In this document: one piece after another, positions 9,958 through 21,384 of the stretch
Layout: each line of letters opens with the position of its first letter
How positions within the stretch are numbered: position 1 is the stretch's first letter
Source of the DNA: Capra hircus
Taxonomy: Eukaryota > Chordata > Mammalia > Artiodactyla > Bovidae
Reading direction: 5' to 3'
Length of the DNA: 64,000 bases
Assembly: GCF_001704415.2 (NCBI RefSeq)
Contig: NC_030823.1
Span: 72,416,458 to 72,480,457, forward strand
The notes under the pieces: model-generated
Database searches by the model: none
What the model was told of the DNA's origin: nothing
The model's input: only the letters and a program-made list of their open reading frames with translations
Made by a program: the position numbers and the translations under genes

Positions 9958-12580
9958 AGTCAACAAAATAGTCTGAAATGCAGTCTTTGGGTGCAATCTC
10001 AAAAATGTCAGAAGGATCTCTGTTTGTTTACAAGGCAAACCATTCAATGTCACAGTAATCCAAGTCTATGCCCTGACCAGTAATGCTGAAGAAGCTGAAT
10101 TTGAACAGTTTTATGAAGATCTATAAGACCTTCTAGAACTAACACCCCAAAAAGATGTCCTTTTCATCATAGGTGACTGGAAAGCAAAAGTAGGAAGTCA
10201 AGAGATACCTGGAATAATGGGCAAATTTGGCCTTGGAATACAGAATGAAGCAGGGCAAAGGCTAACAGAATTTTGCCAAGAGAACGCACTGGTCATAGCA
10301 AACACCCTCTTCCAATAACACAAGAGAAGACTCTACACATGGACATCACCCGATGGTCAACACCGAAATCAGATTGATTATATTCTTTGCAGTCAAAGAT
10401 GGAGAAGATCTATACAGTCAGCAAAAACAAGACTGGGAGCTGACTGTGGCTCAGATCATGAACTCCTTCTTACCAAATTCAGACTTAAATTGATGAAAGT
10501 AGGGAAAACCACTAGACCATTCAGGTTTGACCTGAATAAAATCCCTTATGATTATACAGTGGAAGTGACAAATAGATTTAAGGGATTAGATCTGATAGAC
10601 AGAGTGCCTGAAGGACTATGGATGGAGGTTCATAACATTGTACATGAGGCAGGGATCAAGACCATCCCCAAGAAAAAGAAATGCAAAAAGGCAAAATGGT
10701 TGTCTGAGGAAGTCTTACAAATAGCTGAGAAAAGAAGAGAAGCTAAAGGCAAAGGAGAAAAGGGAAGATATACCCATTTGAATGCAGAGTTCCAAAGAAT
10801 AGCAAGGAGAGATAACAAAGCCTTCCCTCAGTGATCAATGCAAAGAAATAGAGGAAAACAATGAAATGGGAAAGACTAGAGATCTCTTCAAGAGAATTAG
10901 AGATACTAAAGGAACATTTCATGCAAAGATAGGCTAAATAAAGGACAGAAGTGGTAGGAACATATCAAAAGAAGAAGAGATTAAGAAGAGGTGGCAAGAA
11001 TACACAGAAAACTGTACAAAAACGATCTTCACGACCCAGATAACCATGATGGTGTGATTACTCCCTTAGAGCCAGACATCCTGGAATGCGAAGTCAAGTG
11101 GGCCTTAGGAAACATCATTACAAACAAAGCTAGTGGAGGGATGGAATTCCAGTTGAGATATTTCAAATCCTGAAAGATGATGCTGCCAAAGTGCTGCACT
11201 CAATATGCTAGCAAATTTGAAAAAGACAACAGTGGTCACAGGACTGGAAAAGGTCAGTTTTAGTTTCAATCCCAAAGAAAGGCAATGCCAAAGAATGCTC
11301 AAACTACCGCACAATTGCACTCATCTCACACGCTAGCAAAGAAATGCTCAAAATTCTCCAAGCCAGGCTTCAACAGTATGTGAACTGTGAACTTCCTGGT
11401 GTTCAAGCTGGATTTAGAAAAGGCAGAGGAACCAGAGATCAAATTGCCAGCATCTGTTGTATCATAGAAAAAGCAAAAGAATTCCAATAAAACATCTACT
11501 TCTGCTTTATTGATTACACCAAAGCCTTCTGTGTACGTCACAACAAACTGTGGAAAATTCTTTAAAAGATGGAAATACCAGACCACCTGACCCACCTCTT
11601 GAGAAACCTGTCAGGAAGCAGTAGTTAGAACTGGACATGGAACGACAGACTGGTTCCAAATAGGAAAAGGAGTACGTCAAGGCTGTATACTGTCACCCTT
11701 CTTGTTTAACTTGTATGCAGAGTACATCATGAGAAACGCTGGGCTGGATGAAGCACAAGCTGGGATCAAGATTGCTGGGAGAAATATCAATAACCTCAGA
11801 TACACAGATGATATACCACCCTTATGGCAGAAAGTGAAGAGGAACTAAAGAGTCTCTTGATAAAAGTGAAAGAGATGAGTGAAAAATTTGGTTTAAAACT
11901 CAACATTCAAAAAATGAAGATGATGGTATCTGGTCTCATCACTTCATGGCAAATAGGTGGGGAAACAATGGAAACAGTGACAGACTTTATTTTCTTGGGC
12001 TCCCAAATCACTACAGATAGTGACTGCAGTCTTAAAATTGAAAGATGTGTGCTTCTTGGAAGAAAAACTATGACCAACCTAGAAAGCATGTTAAAGAGCA
12101 GAGACATTACTTTGCCAACAAGGGTCTATCTAGTCAAAGGTATGGTTTTTCCAGTGGTCATGTATGGATATGAGAGTTGGACTCTAAAGAAAGCTGAATG
12201 CTGAAAATTGATGCTTTTGAATTGCGGTGTTGGAGAAGATTCTTGAGAGTCTCTTGAACTGCAAGGAGATCAAACCAGTCAATCTTAAAGGAAATCAGTC
12301 CTGAATATTCATTGGAAGGACTGATGTTAAAGCTGAAACTCCAATACTCTGGCCATCGGATGCAAAGAACTGACTCACTGGAAAAGACCCTGATGCTGGG
12401 AAAGATTGAGGGCAAGAGGAGAAGGGGATGACAGAGGAGGAGATGGCTGGATGGCATCACTGACCTGATGGACATGAGTTTGAGCAAGCTCTGGGAGTTG
12501 GTGATGGACAGGGTAGCCTGGCGTGCTGCAGTCCACGGGGTTGCAAAGAGTTGGACATGACTGAGTGGCTGAACTGAGTG
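9958..12580 (+). mobile_element. BovB LINE, long 5'-truncated copy with ORF2 relic
   Basis: This 2.6-kb BovB (RTE clade) copy keeps most of ORF2: endonuclease-derived sequence from the start (gtcaacaaaatagtctg) to about 10.45 kb, reverse transcriptase about 11.1-11.85 kb, the C-terminal part, and the BovB 3' end. A full element would encode an endonuclease plus reverse transcriptase that copies BovB and mobilises Bov-tA/BOV-A2 SINEs. This copy is dead. In-frame TAA codons replace expected sense codons at 10124, 10316, 10935 and 11488. The motif A aspartate codon expected after aaagcctt (about 11521-11540) is missing. The motif C catalytic box (11801-11812) reads Tyr-Thr-Asp-Asp and is followed by a two-base insertion that breaks the frame. 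The longest remaining frames are 114 and 126 codons. The 3' end shows degraded tgaactga repeats. No clear target duplication was found. Confidence 0.92.
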
Positions 12581-12954
12581 GAAGGAAGAACTGATTGATT
12601 TAGAGTTAAAACAGGAAGCTCTGGGAGAGTGTGCTCAAGGCTTCAGAGCCAAGGGCAGAAGCAAGGGGATGAGGGCTGCCTGTCCTGGGCCCACCCTGCA
12701 CCCAGGCCTTCTCTGGACAGCTGAGGCCCGGTGCTGAACACAGGGCTTTGGGAAGGCTCTGCCCTGGTCCTCTCCTCCATGGACATGGAGAAGTGCTCAT
12801 TTCCTTCCTTTGAAGCATCTCTTTATTTTCATTTTAGAAAAGTTAGAGGATTGAAACAGCGAATGATTCATAAGTTTAGCAGCCAGTTAGCTCAGTGTAG
12901 CCCAGGTCTCCCACCACCCCTCTCTCTTTCTCTCAACACACATACACACACACA
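12581..12954. other. unassigned sequence
   Basis: No recognised repeat or exon; a CA-rich run lies at about 12935-12955. Confidence 0.35.
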
Positions 12955-13925
12955 ATTTTATTCGACTACGTTTTGCTTTTCTCATTTGGCAATACAATCA
13001 AACATCTCCTTTGTTTATAAATACAGATTGATATTGACTGCAGACTGCAGGACTCCGAGATGGTGGCGGCCATTCCAGTGAAGGGGAGGAAACTCACAGA
13101 TGTCAAAATAGGGGGGCTGCCAAGCAGGACACGGATGTGGGCTTTCACCCCAGAGACACTGTTGGAGCATCTCAAAGCAGTTACTACCGGTTCTACAACG
13201 GGTATGTCTAGTGAGAAAAAAAGGTGTGAGTGGGTTTTTCTGGTCTGGCAGCTTACATGGTTTCCAGCTATTGCCTTTCTCACAAAGGAGCTCAAACGTG
13301 AGCAGCCACGCAAATACCTCTGAGGGTGGGAGGGTGCCCTGTGCATGCCTTACCATGACCTCCATTGCCTGGCCCCCCTGAATCCTTTCATAGCCTAGTT
13401 GAGAATTAACACCCGACAAAAGATGGCTGGTAAAAAAATATGTATCAACATCCTCATTTTTAATGGCTTCATAATAATTTTATCGTGTGAAAGAAGCATA
13501 AATTATTTAACAATTCCCTATTGTTTGAAGTTTAAATTTCTTTCCTTTTTTATTCTACTATTATAAACAATGCTTTAATGAAAACAGTGTTCTGCATAGA
13601 TCTTGGCACACCTACCTAATTATTTCCTCGAATATAATGATTTCGCAGCTTCTGATGTATATTACCATGTTACTCTCTGGAAAATTTGTTCCTGCTTATT
13701 CCCTATAGCAGCATATAGATGTCATTCCCCACTACTTGCTGGCTCTAGGCATTATAATTCTTTTTAATTTTTGCCATCTGAAAAGTGAAAAGGGCATATC
13801 ATTGTTTTAAGTCGCATTTCTTTTATTACCATTGAGGTTGAACATTGTTCACATTTTAAAATTGTATTTGCATTTCTTTCATGATTTGCTTTTTCAATAT
13901 CATTTTGCCATTTTACCCCCATGGT
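12955..13925 (-). mobile_element. old L1 relic, split by ATP5MF pseudogene
   Basis: Reverse-complement L1M-type 3' sequence: a short part at about 12955-13038, and a longer part from about 13440 starting catcctcatttttaatggc, with tattataaacaatgct, ttttaatttttgcc and catttctttt landmarks. The pseudogene sits between the two parts. Confidence 0.6.
13045..13437 (+). pseudogene. ATP5MF: processed pseudogene of ATP synthase membrane subunit f (ATP5MF)
   Basis: ATP5MF (formerly ATP5J2) is a small inner-membrane subunit of the mitochondrial ATP synthase Fo sector, about 88-94 residues in mammals. Reading from ATG 13060, the first 31 codons align without gaps to its N-terminus, including PVKGRKLTDVK and GGLPS. 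The frame shifts after the Phe-Thr-Pro at 13144-13152. The next block, SSYYRFYNGYV in a shifted frame, matches the conserved GYYRYYNKYV motif, then TAG (13209) and TGA (13212) follow. A later block (LAAY…SSYC) is in another frame. The end KELKREQPRKYL plus stop (13321-13323) matches the family's KELKHERLRKYH-like C-terminus. Sequence after the stop looks like 3' UTR and ends near an A-run at about 13430. No introns are visible and it interrupts an old L1, so retroposition is the best reading. It cannot make the normal protein. Confidence 0.85.
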
Positions 13926-14165
13926 GTATATATTAGTTTCCTAGCACCGCCATAACAAATTACTACAAACTAGGTGGCTTAAAACAACAGAAACTTATTT
14001 TCTCAGAGTTCTGGAGGGTGAAAGTCTGAAATTAAAGTGTCAGCAAGGCTAGGCTTTTTCTGAAGACTCTAAGGAAGAAGCCTTTCTTGCTTCTTTTGGG
14101 GGGAGAACACTCAGCTGTGCTTTTCTCCCCCTATTAATTTTAGCAGCTCTCTACTTCACTTCACC
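13926..14165 (-). mobile_element. MaLR-type LTR fragment (MLT1/MST group)
   Basis: Typical reverse-complement MaLR end: ttagtttcctagcaccgcc, then aaactaggtggcttaaaac, then agttctggagggtgaaagtc. The remaining LTR is lost or too diverged. Confidence 0.65.
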
Positions 14166-15231
14166 TTTTAGGTCTTTTGACTCACACCTGCCCCTCAGCT
14201 CAGCCAGAGAGAGACAGAGATTGGATTAGATTTGAGGAAGGGAGATTTTTAATACCTAGACACCACATGAGTCCTGAGTCCTGAGGGTCTCAGGAGTTCT
14301 TGTATTAATGAGAAGCTAAGTGATGGAGTTAGAGAGAGGTTATCCTCTTGGCGCTGCTGTGAGTGACTCTTGGCAGCTCCTTCACTAGCAGTTCTTGAAG
14401 CCAGTTGTTTAGAGGCATGGTGATCAGGATGGGAGAGACTGCGTGCCCAGGGACAATCTTTGAATCATAAATAAGTAAATCAATGACCTCTGGGGCTGGG
14501 AAGAAAGTCATCTGGCTTTTTTGGGGCTTCCAGGCTTATATGAGGCCATTTGACTAACACTGGTTTATTAAGAGGATCATCTGGCTGTTTTCCTATCTCT
14601 TAAGCATTTAAGCATTTCAAGTGTCAGCTTGACCCTGAACTGATAGTTTCCTTGCCCCGAAAGGATCCTGTTCATCCTAAGAAGCAGAACTGTTACCAAC
14701 TTAGAAGACTCTCCGCTCTCCATGACCTCTGCAATGTCCTTCCCCAGAAGGATAGCAAGGTGGAGAAGAATTGGCTCCACTTTCCAGATGAATTAAGTTG
14801 GAGCCGTAGTAGTCTAGTGGGAACTTGCACGGGGCTCAAACCAGGATCCTTCCTTCCTGCAACGTTACCTCCAAGGAGCAGCTCTGCAGAGTCAAGAGAA
14901 AGACAGGACCCTGGAGAGGTTCTGGGGTCTCTGAGAGTAGGAAGTACCTTGTCCCAAGGTCTTGAGGGGGCAGTGTGGCAGGTCAACCTGCCCCCTAATG
15001 GGCCTGGGGGCAAGAACCAGTGTGGCTGGCAAAACCTTTATCTTTCATTGGGACATCAGGTGCTGTTGGGGTCAGAAGTGAGTGAGGATGAAGAAAAGTG
15101 AGTCATGCCCACCACTGCCTGTTCCTGCTCAGGAAAGAATACACACATCAAGACAAGTGTCTTCCAGAAGGCAAAGGCCAACCATGGGAAATGTGCTGAA
15201 GTAGAATACTCTTGAATTTAGGGAAAGTATA
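14166..15231. other. unassigned, apparently unique sequence
   Basis: About 1.07 kb without a recognised element. Overlapping frames of 149 codons (plus, 14652-15101) and 106 codons (minus) carry no known motif and look like chance frames in GC-richer DNA. Confidence 0.35.
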
Positions 15232-15602
15232 GATGCAGGTTTGAGTCTTAGCTCTGCAATTTACTAGCTGAGTAGCGTGGCTTAATTATCTTAAATCTTT
15301 CCATTTCAGTTTTCTTTTTGTAAAAGTAAGACAATCTTTTGGGAAGTCGTTTGCAGGAAAAGATAAAATACTATATGAAGAAGAGTCCATCGTGACCCCG
15401 TGGACTGTAGCCCACCAGGGTCCTCCGTCCATGGGATTTTCCAGCAAGGATACTGGAGTGGGGTGCCATTACCTTCTCCAGGGGATCTTCCTGGCCCAGG
15501 GATTGAACCAGGGTCTCCCTCATTATAGGCAGACGCTTTACTGTCTAAGCCACCAGGGAAGTCCATGGCACATAGTAGGTATCAAATAAATGTTAGTTTA
15601 CT
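15232..15602 (+). mobile_element. MIR SINE interrupted by Bov-tA
   Basis: MIR head and core at 15232-15368 (ctctgcaatttactagctga). After the SINE, the MIR tail resumes at 15566-15602 (ggcacatagtaggtatcaa). Confidence 0.65.
15380..15565 (-). mobile_element. Bov-tA SINE inside a MIR
   Basis: Reverse-complement Bov-tA with accccgtggactgtagccc at its left and the tRNA-like head (ccaccagggaagtcc) at its right. Confidence 0.85.
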
Positions 15603-15611
15603 TCTTCTCTG

Positions 15612-15715
15612 TAGCAAGCCACTCCAATAGACTTGCCTGGGCAATTCCACAGACAGGGAAGCCTGGCAGGCTATATAGTCCACGGGGTCCCAAAGAGTTG
15701 GACATGACTGAGTGG
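15612..15715 (+). mobile_element. Bov-tA fragment (A-unit only)
   Basis: Only the A-unit remains: gcaagccactccaatagac to gagttggacatgactgag. The tRNA-like head is missing. Confidence 0.7.
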
Positions 15716-15739
15716 GCAGCAGGGCATTTTTGAGACGCC

Positions 15740-15820
15740 GAAGCAGTCCCAGGAGAGCTGAGGTGCTTGCCAAAGGCCCCATAGCTTTTGATGGCAGAGC
15801 CAGGACTGTGGCTGAGGACC
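15740..15820 (-). mobile_element. MIR fragment
   Basis: Reverse-complement MIR core piece: gcttgccaaaggccccatag, then atggcagagccaggac. Confidence 0.45.
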
Positions 15821-15892
15821 TCCCCGGCCTCTTGATCCTGGCCTCTCTCACCAGATACGAGTGTGGAAAATGAGAACTTAAAAGGTGCCTGA

Positions 15893-16225
15893 GGACTTCC
15901 CTGGCGTCTCAGTGGTAAAGAATTCACCTGCTGATGCAGGAGACTCGAGTTCAATCCCTGGTCTGGGATGATCCCACATGCCATGAGCATCTAAGCCCGT
16001 GTGCAGCAACTGCTGAGCCTGCGCTCGAGAGCGCAGGAGCTGCACCGACTGAGCCCACACGCTGCAAGTCCTGAAGCCCGTGCGCCCTAGAGCCTGGGCC
16101 CTGCTGCACAAGAAGCCGCTGCAATGAGAAGCTTGTGCACCGCAACTAGAGAATAGCCCCTGCTGGCTGCAACTAGAGAAAAGCCCAAGCAGCTCCAAGG
16201 GCCCAGCACAGCCAAAGATAAAAGC
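15893..16225 (+). mobile_element. CHR-type SINE (CHRL-like) with repetitive tail
   Basis: A tRNA-like head (acttccctggcgtctcagtg) is followed by the cetartiodactyl CHR body: short degenerate units of the gcaactactgagcc type, and a gcacagccaaagataaaag tail. Length about 330 bases. Confidence 0.75.
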
Positions 16226-18076
16226 ATTTTTTTATCCTATGTAATTTATTGGGGCAATAGCACTGAATGATTCTCCCTAAAGAAAACCCTTCATCCGTCT
16301 AGGTGAAGTTCTATAATTCTCTCACCTTCATTCTTTGTGCTAAGGCACTCTCCCTTAAATAGGCTTTGGAAAACTTACTTCTGTCTTCACCTGATCAGAA
16401 ATCGGCATATCACAAGACCTGTCCAGGCCTTATTGGGACACGTGAAGCAGGACTCTGATGGGGAACGTGGGGGAGAGAGCTAGAGCTCCACCCTGCTCTG
16501 GGAGAGCAGGCGTGAGCGGCTCCCTGTGGGTATACGCTGGACTGGAGATGGGAGACACAGGGCAGGAACCCCAGGACTGCCTGGGAGACACATTGCTCTC
16601 CCTGGGAGAAGGTTCATCACACAGGCTGTCCAGCTTCCCTTCTGGGCAAATGGGAACCTGGGGGAACCGGAGGCTCTGGGTATAGTGTGAAGATGAAGGC
16701 ATTACCTGCCTACAGGTGAGGAATATGGGACTGAAGGGAACACCTTGGGGGAGTAGCTGGATCCCAAATCTATACAGACTGTTGAAACAAGTCATCAGTT
16801 TGAAAGGGCAAATCAGAAAAGCGGAGTCAGGCGGGAAGACCAGTGGACAGCATCCAAGGAAATCAGAGTTGAAGATGTTGAAGGTTCAAAGCTAGGGTAG
16901 GCATGGAGATTGAGCTGTGCTTTGAGACGGCAGCTGCAGAAATGTCTCCCAGCCCCGCACAGGAGCCATGACGATGTGGTAAGATTTTCCCTGTGGTCCA
17001 CAATCAGAGTCTCTACCTCCCTGCTCAGTTTTAACCCCTCTTCTTGTCTCACACCCGAGGGGGGAAAAATGCGATTCCTAAAGCACAGGAGCCAAATCCC
17101 AGCTCCTTCTTCCCCCCTTGGAAGCGGAAGTGAAGGATCCACCAAGAAACAAAGCCACTTCAGTGAGTGTCAGACCGATGGATGCTTCTGGAAACCGCTT
17201 TATTGCTTTGGAAGAAGCCTTTGTGTTATTGCTGAGGCTGGAGCCTCATTTAGGGCAGTTGAGACACTCTGACTTCAGGCTCAGCTCCCAGGGGCATTGT
17301 CTCCCACAAGTCGGTCTTTTGAAGGATTAGGTATTTTCATCACCAGCGGTGATTAAACACCACAAGGACTGCCTCGGTCTTCTTCCCAGGGGGGTCATAA
17401 TTCCATTGACTAATACTCTGGCTCTATGTATGGAGTGATGGACATTATCCTCTCTGTGACTGAATGTGTGACTCATTTGACACTGAGAATAAAACTAGGT
17501 TGAATAATAAGAAAATATAAGCCACAGAGGATCTGAAGAAAATTCCTGAAATCATTGTCAAATCGTAAATTAACACCCATAACGAGACTAGAAATTTATC
17601 CTAAATTTAGGACGTTCTGTTTTTATTTTTTTCCACTGAGTTTAAAAGCTTTCCATAAATCCTAAATATTTGGAGGCTGTAAAATTGATTAAACACCTGA
17701 AATGTGGTTCCCTGGGACATAAGGAGAAAAATATTAAGCACTTTTTTCAAGTCCATCAGTGAGGACTGAGTTATGGTTTCTTTGAATAGTGAGACTTGTG
17801 CCTTCTCTAGTGAGGTCAAGAGGAAATGAAAAGAAAGGAAATCAATAGGAAAATGACTCTCATGCCTGAATCATTATTTTCTTCTTCCACCAGGCACCTG
17901 CCATTGGTTCGCATAATTAGTAGTAAAGTGATTATAAGCATACTAAAACCTTGAAACAGAGCATGGGGCAGTAGCCTGAGCAGAAAGATCCTTGCTTCTA
18001 CATCATGCCATCATTCTGCCTCTTTGATGCCCCCCACCCCCACCATCCCCAATCCTTTCATCCATCTTTTGAACAT
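16226..18076. other. repeat-poor block, no gene recognised
   Basis: About 1.85 kb without a recognised transposon. The left half is GC-richer. From about 17440 to 17960 it is AT-rich and includes a gcataattagtagtaaagtg stretch (about 17912). Frames on both strands up to 121 codons have no recognisable domain. It could include diverged repeats or conserved noncoding DNA. Confidence 0.35.
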
Positions 18077-18191
18077 GTTGCTGCTGCTGCTGCTGCTAAG
18101 TCACTTCAGTCGTGTCCGACTCTGTGTGACCCCATAGACGGCAGCCCACCAGGCTCCTCTGTCCCTGGGATTCTCTAGGCAAGAATACTGA
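18077..18191 (-). mobile_element. BOV-A2/Bov-tA tail fragment with CTG run
   Basis: A ctg trinucleotide run at 18080-18097 (reverse complement of the BOV-A2 cag tail), then tcacttcagtcgtgtccg and the A-unit up to gcaagaatactg. 5' truncated. Confidence 0.8.
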
Positions 18192-18615
18192 CTCATGCCT
18201 TAATGCTGTTATGATGTTACATGTTTATATGGCGCTTCATCTTTCAAGAGAGTCTGTGTCTAGCCCTGCAAACGGTCTAGCAGTTTACATTTCATCAGCT
18301 CTTCCCCCAAGCACTGACTTGTGACACCTCTGGGACCCAGAAGCACTGCGTTGGTGGGCCTCCCACTTGCTGTAAGTGGGACCTTGCCTACAGCTTGATA
18401 TCCTTAGTCCAGTCAAGTCAATGTGTTCACTGAGTACCAATTCTCAGGTCCTACTTTTTGACGTGTGAGGGAAAGGAGGAGCAGGCTGGCCAGTTGGCAT
18501 CCAGTGATTGGGGGCAGAGGTCTCTGATCCACAGAATTTGTTATCTCCATCTTTGGGGGATGTTAATTATCTTACAGAAGGTTCTGAACTACTGAGTGAT
18601 GGATTTGTACCCAGG
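18192..18615. other. unassigned sequence
   Basis: No recognised repeat or exon. Confidence 0.35.
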
Positions 18616-18626
18616 TCTCCTTGATC

Positions 18627-18821
18627 CTGGGCTTCCCTGGTGGCTCAGCTGGTAAAGAATCCTCTTGCAATGCGGGAGACCTGGGTTTGATCCCTGGGTT
18701 GGGAAGATCCACTGCAGAAGGGATAGGCTACCCATTCCAGTATTCTGGCCTGGAGAATTCCATGGACAGTGTAGTCCATGGGGTTGCAAAGAGTCAGACA
18801 CGACTGAGCAACTTTCACTTT
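18627..18821 (+). mobile_element. Bov-tA SINE with 11-bp target duplication
   Basis: Full-length Bov-tA from gggcttccctggtggctcag to the actttcact tail. The exact duplication tctccttgatc lies at 18616-18626 and 18822-18832. Confidence 0.92.
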
Positions 18822-18832
18822 TCTCCTTGATC

Positions 18833-19725
18833 TTAAGGAAAGGATAAAGTAGGGAGTGACAGAGAGGATAACTAGGAAGGTTCGATGGATTCTGAAGCTG
18901 GCCTGCCATTACCAGCAGGGAGTTGTCCACACCCTCCCAGCATGCACTTGAGTGAGCTGAGTTTACTTGATGTATTGGAGCAGATGGGCATCAAGTACAT
19001 ACTTAACACAATTCCAGTGACTGTGGGCTTGAAAATTATCAACCAGGACCTGAGTTCCACAATTCTCTGCCACTTGAGTCAAAGACGAACACAGTCAGTC
19101 TTGGATGATGAAACCTTGGGAGTCAAGAATTAATTCACAGAGTGAGGCAGACGTCTGGGACCAGCTTCAAAGAGGACTGTCCACAGAACAGTGGTAAGCA
19201 GAGAGAGGAAACCAGTTCTCAGCCTGGAGACGTCCCCTGAGGCGGTGGAGGAGGGCAGAGGAGCTGCTAGGGCTTCCGGGCCAAGTCAGTCCCTGCAGGC
19301 AGGTCTCTTTTCTGTCTGATTGACCTCCATTTGTCTTCGGTCAATTTTCTTTCCACAAGTCCAATTGGTTACCTGACTTGAGTCCCATCCTGGCACTTTG
19401 GGGGGTCAGTCCCGCCTCTCCCTGGATGGGCAGGACTGATGGATCGTCCCCGCTGCCCCATTGCCTAGGGCCTGCCTGGCAACCGACATTCTTTGGGTGG
19501 TGACTGTTTCCTCTTGTATGAGTCTTAAATATCAGCTGATACTTGGATTCTTCGCCTTGTGCTATGACTTTGGTCCTCTCCCTCCCCAACAGGAGGATCT
19601 CCCTTTAGCACCTGTGACCTGAAACATGTCTGGGGTGACAGCAGCCTTGAACCTCGCCTTCACCTTGGCAGGGAGATGCTTCCAGACTCGGATCTGCTGC
19701 AGCATCTTCAGCTCCTGTCTCACTT
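18833..19725. other. unassigned sequence
   Basis: No recognised repeat. An 82-codon frame at 18885-19133 has no known motif. Confidence 0.35.
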
Positions 19726-19740
19726 CAGAGTGAGGTTCTT

Positions 19741-20063
19741 TTTAGACACCCACACACATATATACATAGTTTTATCTACTTGCTGGGTCTTTGTTCCTTC
19801 TTGGGCTCCCCTCTAGTTGTGGTGCTTCTCACCGTGGTGGTGTCTCTTGTTGCGAAGCGCGGGCTCTAGGGTACGTGGGCTTCAGCAGTGGTGGGAATAG
19901 GCTCCGTAGTTGTAGTTCTGGGCTCTAGGGCACAGGCTCAGTAGTTACGGCTCACGGGCTTAGTTGCTCCAAGGCGTGTGGGATCTTCCTGGATCAGGGA
20001 TCGAACCCATGTCTCCTGCCTTGGCGGGTGGATTCTTTACCACTGAGCCATTTAGGGAAGCCC
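19741..20063 (-). mobile_element. CHR-type SINE with target duplication
   Basis: Reverse-complement CHR-like SINE ending in the tRNA-like head (cactgagccatttagggaag). Flanks cagagtgaggttctt (19726-19740) and cagggtgaggttctt (20064-20078) match 14 of 15 bases. Confidence 0.8.
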
Positions 20064-20078
20064 CAGGGTGAGGTTCTT

Positions 20079-20840
20079 GAGCTGATCCTAGATCTGTCCC
20101 TCTTTTTACCTCCCTGCTTCATCAGAAGAGGTCTCAAACCTGGATCCTGCTCTCAGAGAGCCTGCAGAACTGCTGGATAGTAGCAAGTATGCAAACGAGG
20201 CAGATGGACAGCATTCCAAAGAAGGACGCAGTGCAGTGCTAAGCTGTGTGACGTGACAGGTGGTAGGAAATCAGAGACGAGAAAGCAGCCGGACAAGGCT
20301 CCACAGAGGAGGTGAGGTGTGGATTGGACAGTGAGGCTGGAGCAGTCAGCCCTCTGTCATTTCCCCATCCTGGCTACAGAGGCTCGAGCTGGAGTCCTAA
20401 GGGTGTGTGGGCTTCAGATTCTGGCTTTTGTATGCGTGCGTGCCAGCAAAGGGGACTAGGTGGTTGAGAAGGTCTGGCTTCTCTCTGGATGGCCATCAGG
20501 AGCTATTAGTGAGGAGAGCAATTATTTACCAACAGACATTAAATCTTGGCTGCTTGTCCGTATGGGTAATGATTGTAATGAAATGTAGTCTCCTGCCAAA
20601 CGGATATGGATAAAGTCTTAGAAAATGAAGAGATGGATTTTTTGACAGGGAGCTGGAAGCAACGTCTACCAAGAGGTGCCTCATCCTCCAGGAAACCCTG
20701 CAGGAAGTTAAGGCATCAGTGGAGCTGGGAACAGGGAGAAAAGGGCTAGAGTTGTGTGAGGTATTGAGGCGGTGAGCCCAGGGTTTGTACAACAGACATG
20801 TGTGGGACTTCGTGAACTGTTGATGTCAGCTCAATTTCTG
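20079..20840. other. unassigned, possibly partly L2-derived
   Basis: The 20140-20350 segment has a loose L2-like texture, but no diagnostic block. No exon recognised. Confidence 0.3.
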
Positions 20841-20844
20841 CTCT

Positions 20845-20905
20845 GAGATTCTGATACAGTAGGTCGGGGTGGAGCTTGGACTAAGGTGCACGTCTCCACT
20901 TGGAT
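20845..20905 (+). mobile_element. hAT (MER20/MER5-like) fragment
   Basis: The stretch gagattctgatacagtaggt followed by cggggtggagc is a recognisable hAT-Charlie internal motif. Confidence 0.4.
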
Positions 20906-21373
20906 CATAAGAAGACACGGTTTCATCCAAGCTCAAATCCCAAGCCCACTTGAAACCTGGGAAGTGCTGACAGAATGAATGAATGAACCATGTCAAGAAT
21001 GGCCGGGACCTAGAAACCGAGTGGGTTGGTGTTTCTCAAAGCGTGGTCTTGAAACTGAGCAGGGCCTGTGAGGCCCTCCTGGGTCCAAATCCTTTACGCA
21101 TCCCCATTGCTCATTTGTAGGGAAAAGGCTTTGTCTGCCCAGACCATCCCTGAGTACCACAGGGCAGGTTCAAGCACTTGCTAATCACGGAAGTAAGGGA
21201 AGGCAGAATCAAAGGAGGAGCAGTCAAGAAAGATGGAGCAGCGATTAAAGCGGGATCCTGGATCTTCCTCAAGGGATATTCATAACAGTGTCTTTGAATT
21301 TGTCCTGCAGAAACTAGAGCTTTCACCCAGCTGGAAGAGGGCAACTTCAGGCTGAGCACAAGATTCCTGGAGC
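20906..21373. other. unassigned sequence
   Basis: No clear element; a short gaatgaatgaatga run lies near 20973-20986. Confidence 0.3.
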
Positions 21374-21384
21374 ACTGCCCTGTT

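Noticed and set aside
10490..12204. Open frames of 114 and 126 codons resembling reverse-transcriptase or endonuclease proteins
   Set aside because: They are fragments of a dead BovB ORF2, separated by stops and frameshifts, not host genes.
13060..13323. 87-codon frame as a possible intact small gene
   Set aside because: Only its two ends match ATP5MF; the middle of the true protein is in other frames with stops, so it is a pseudogene read-through.
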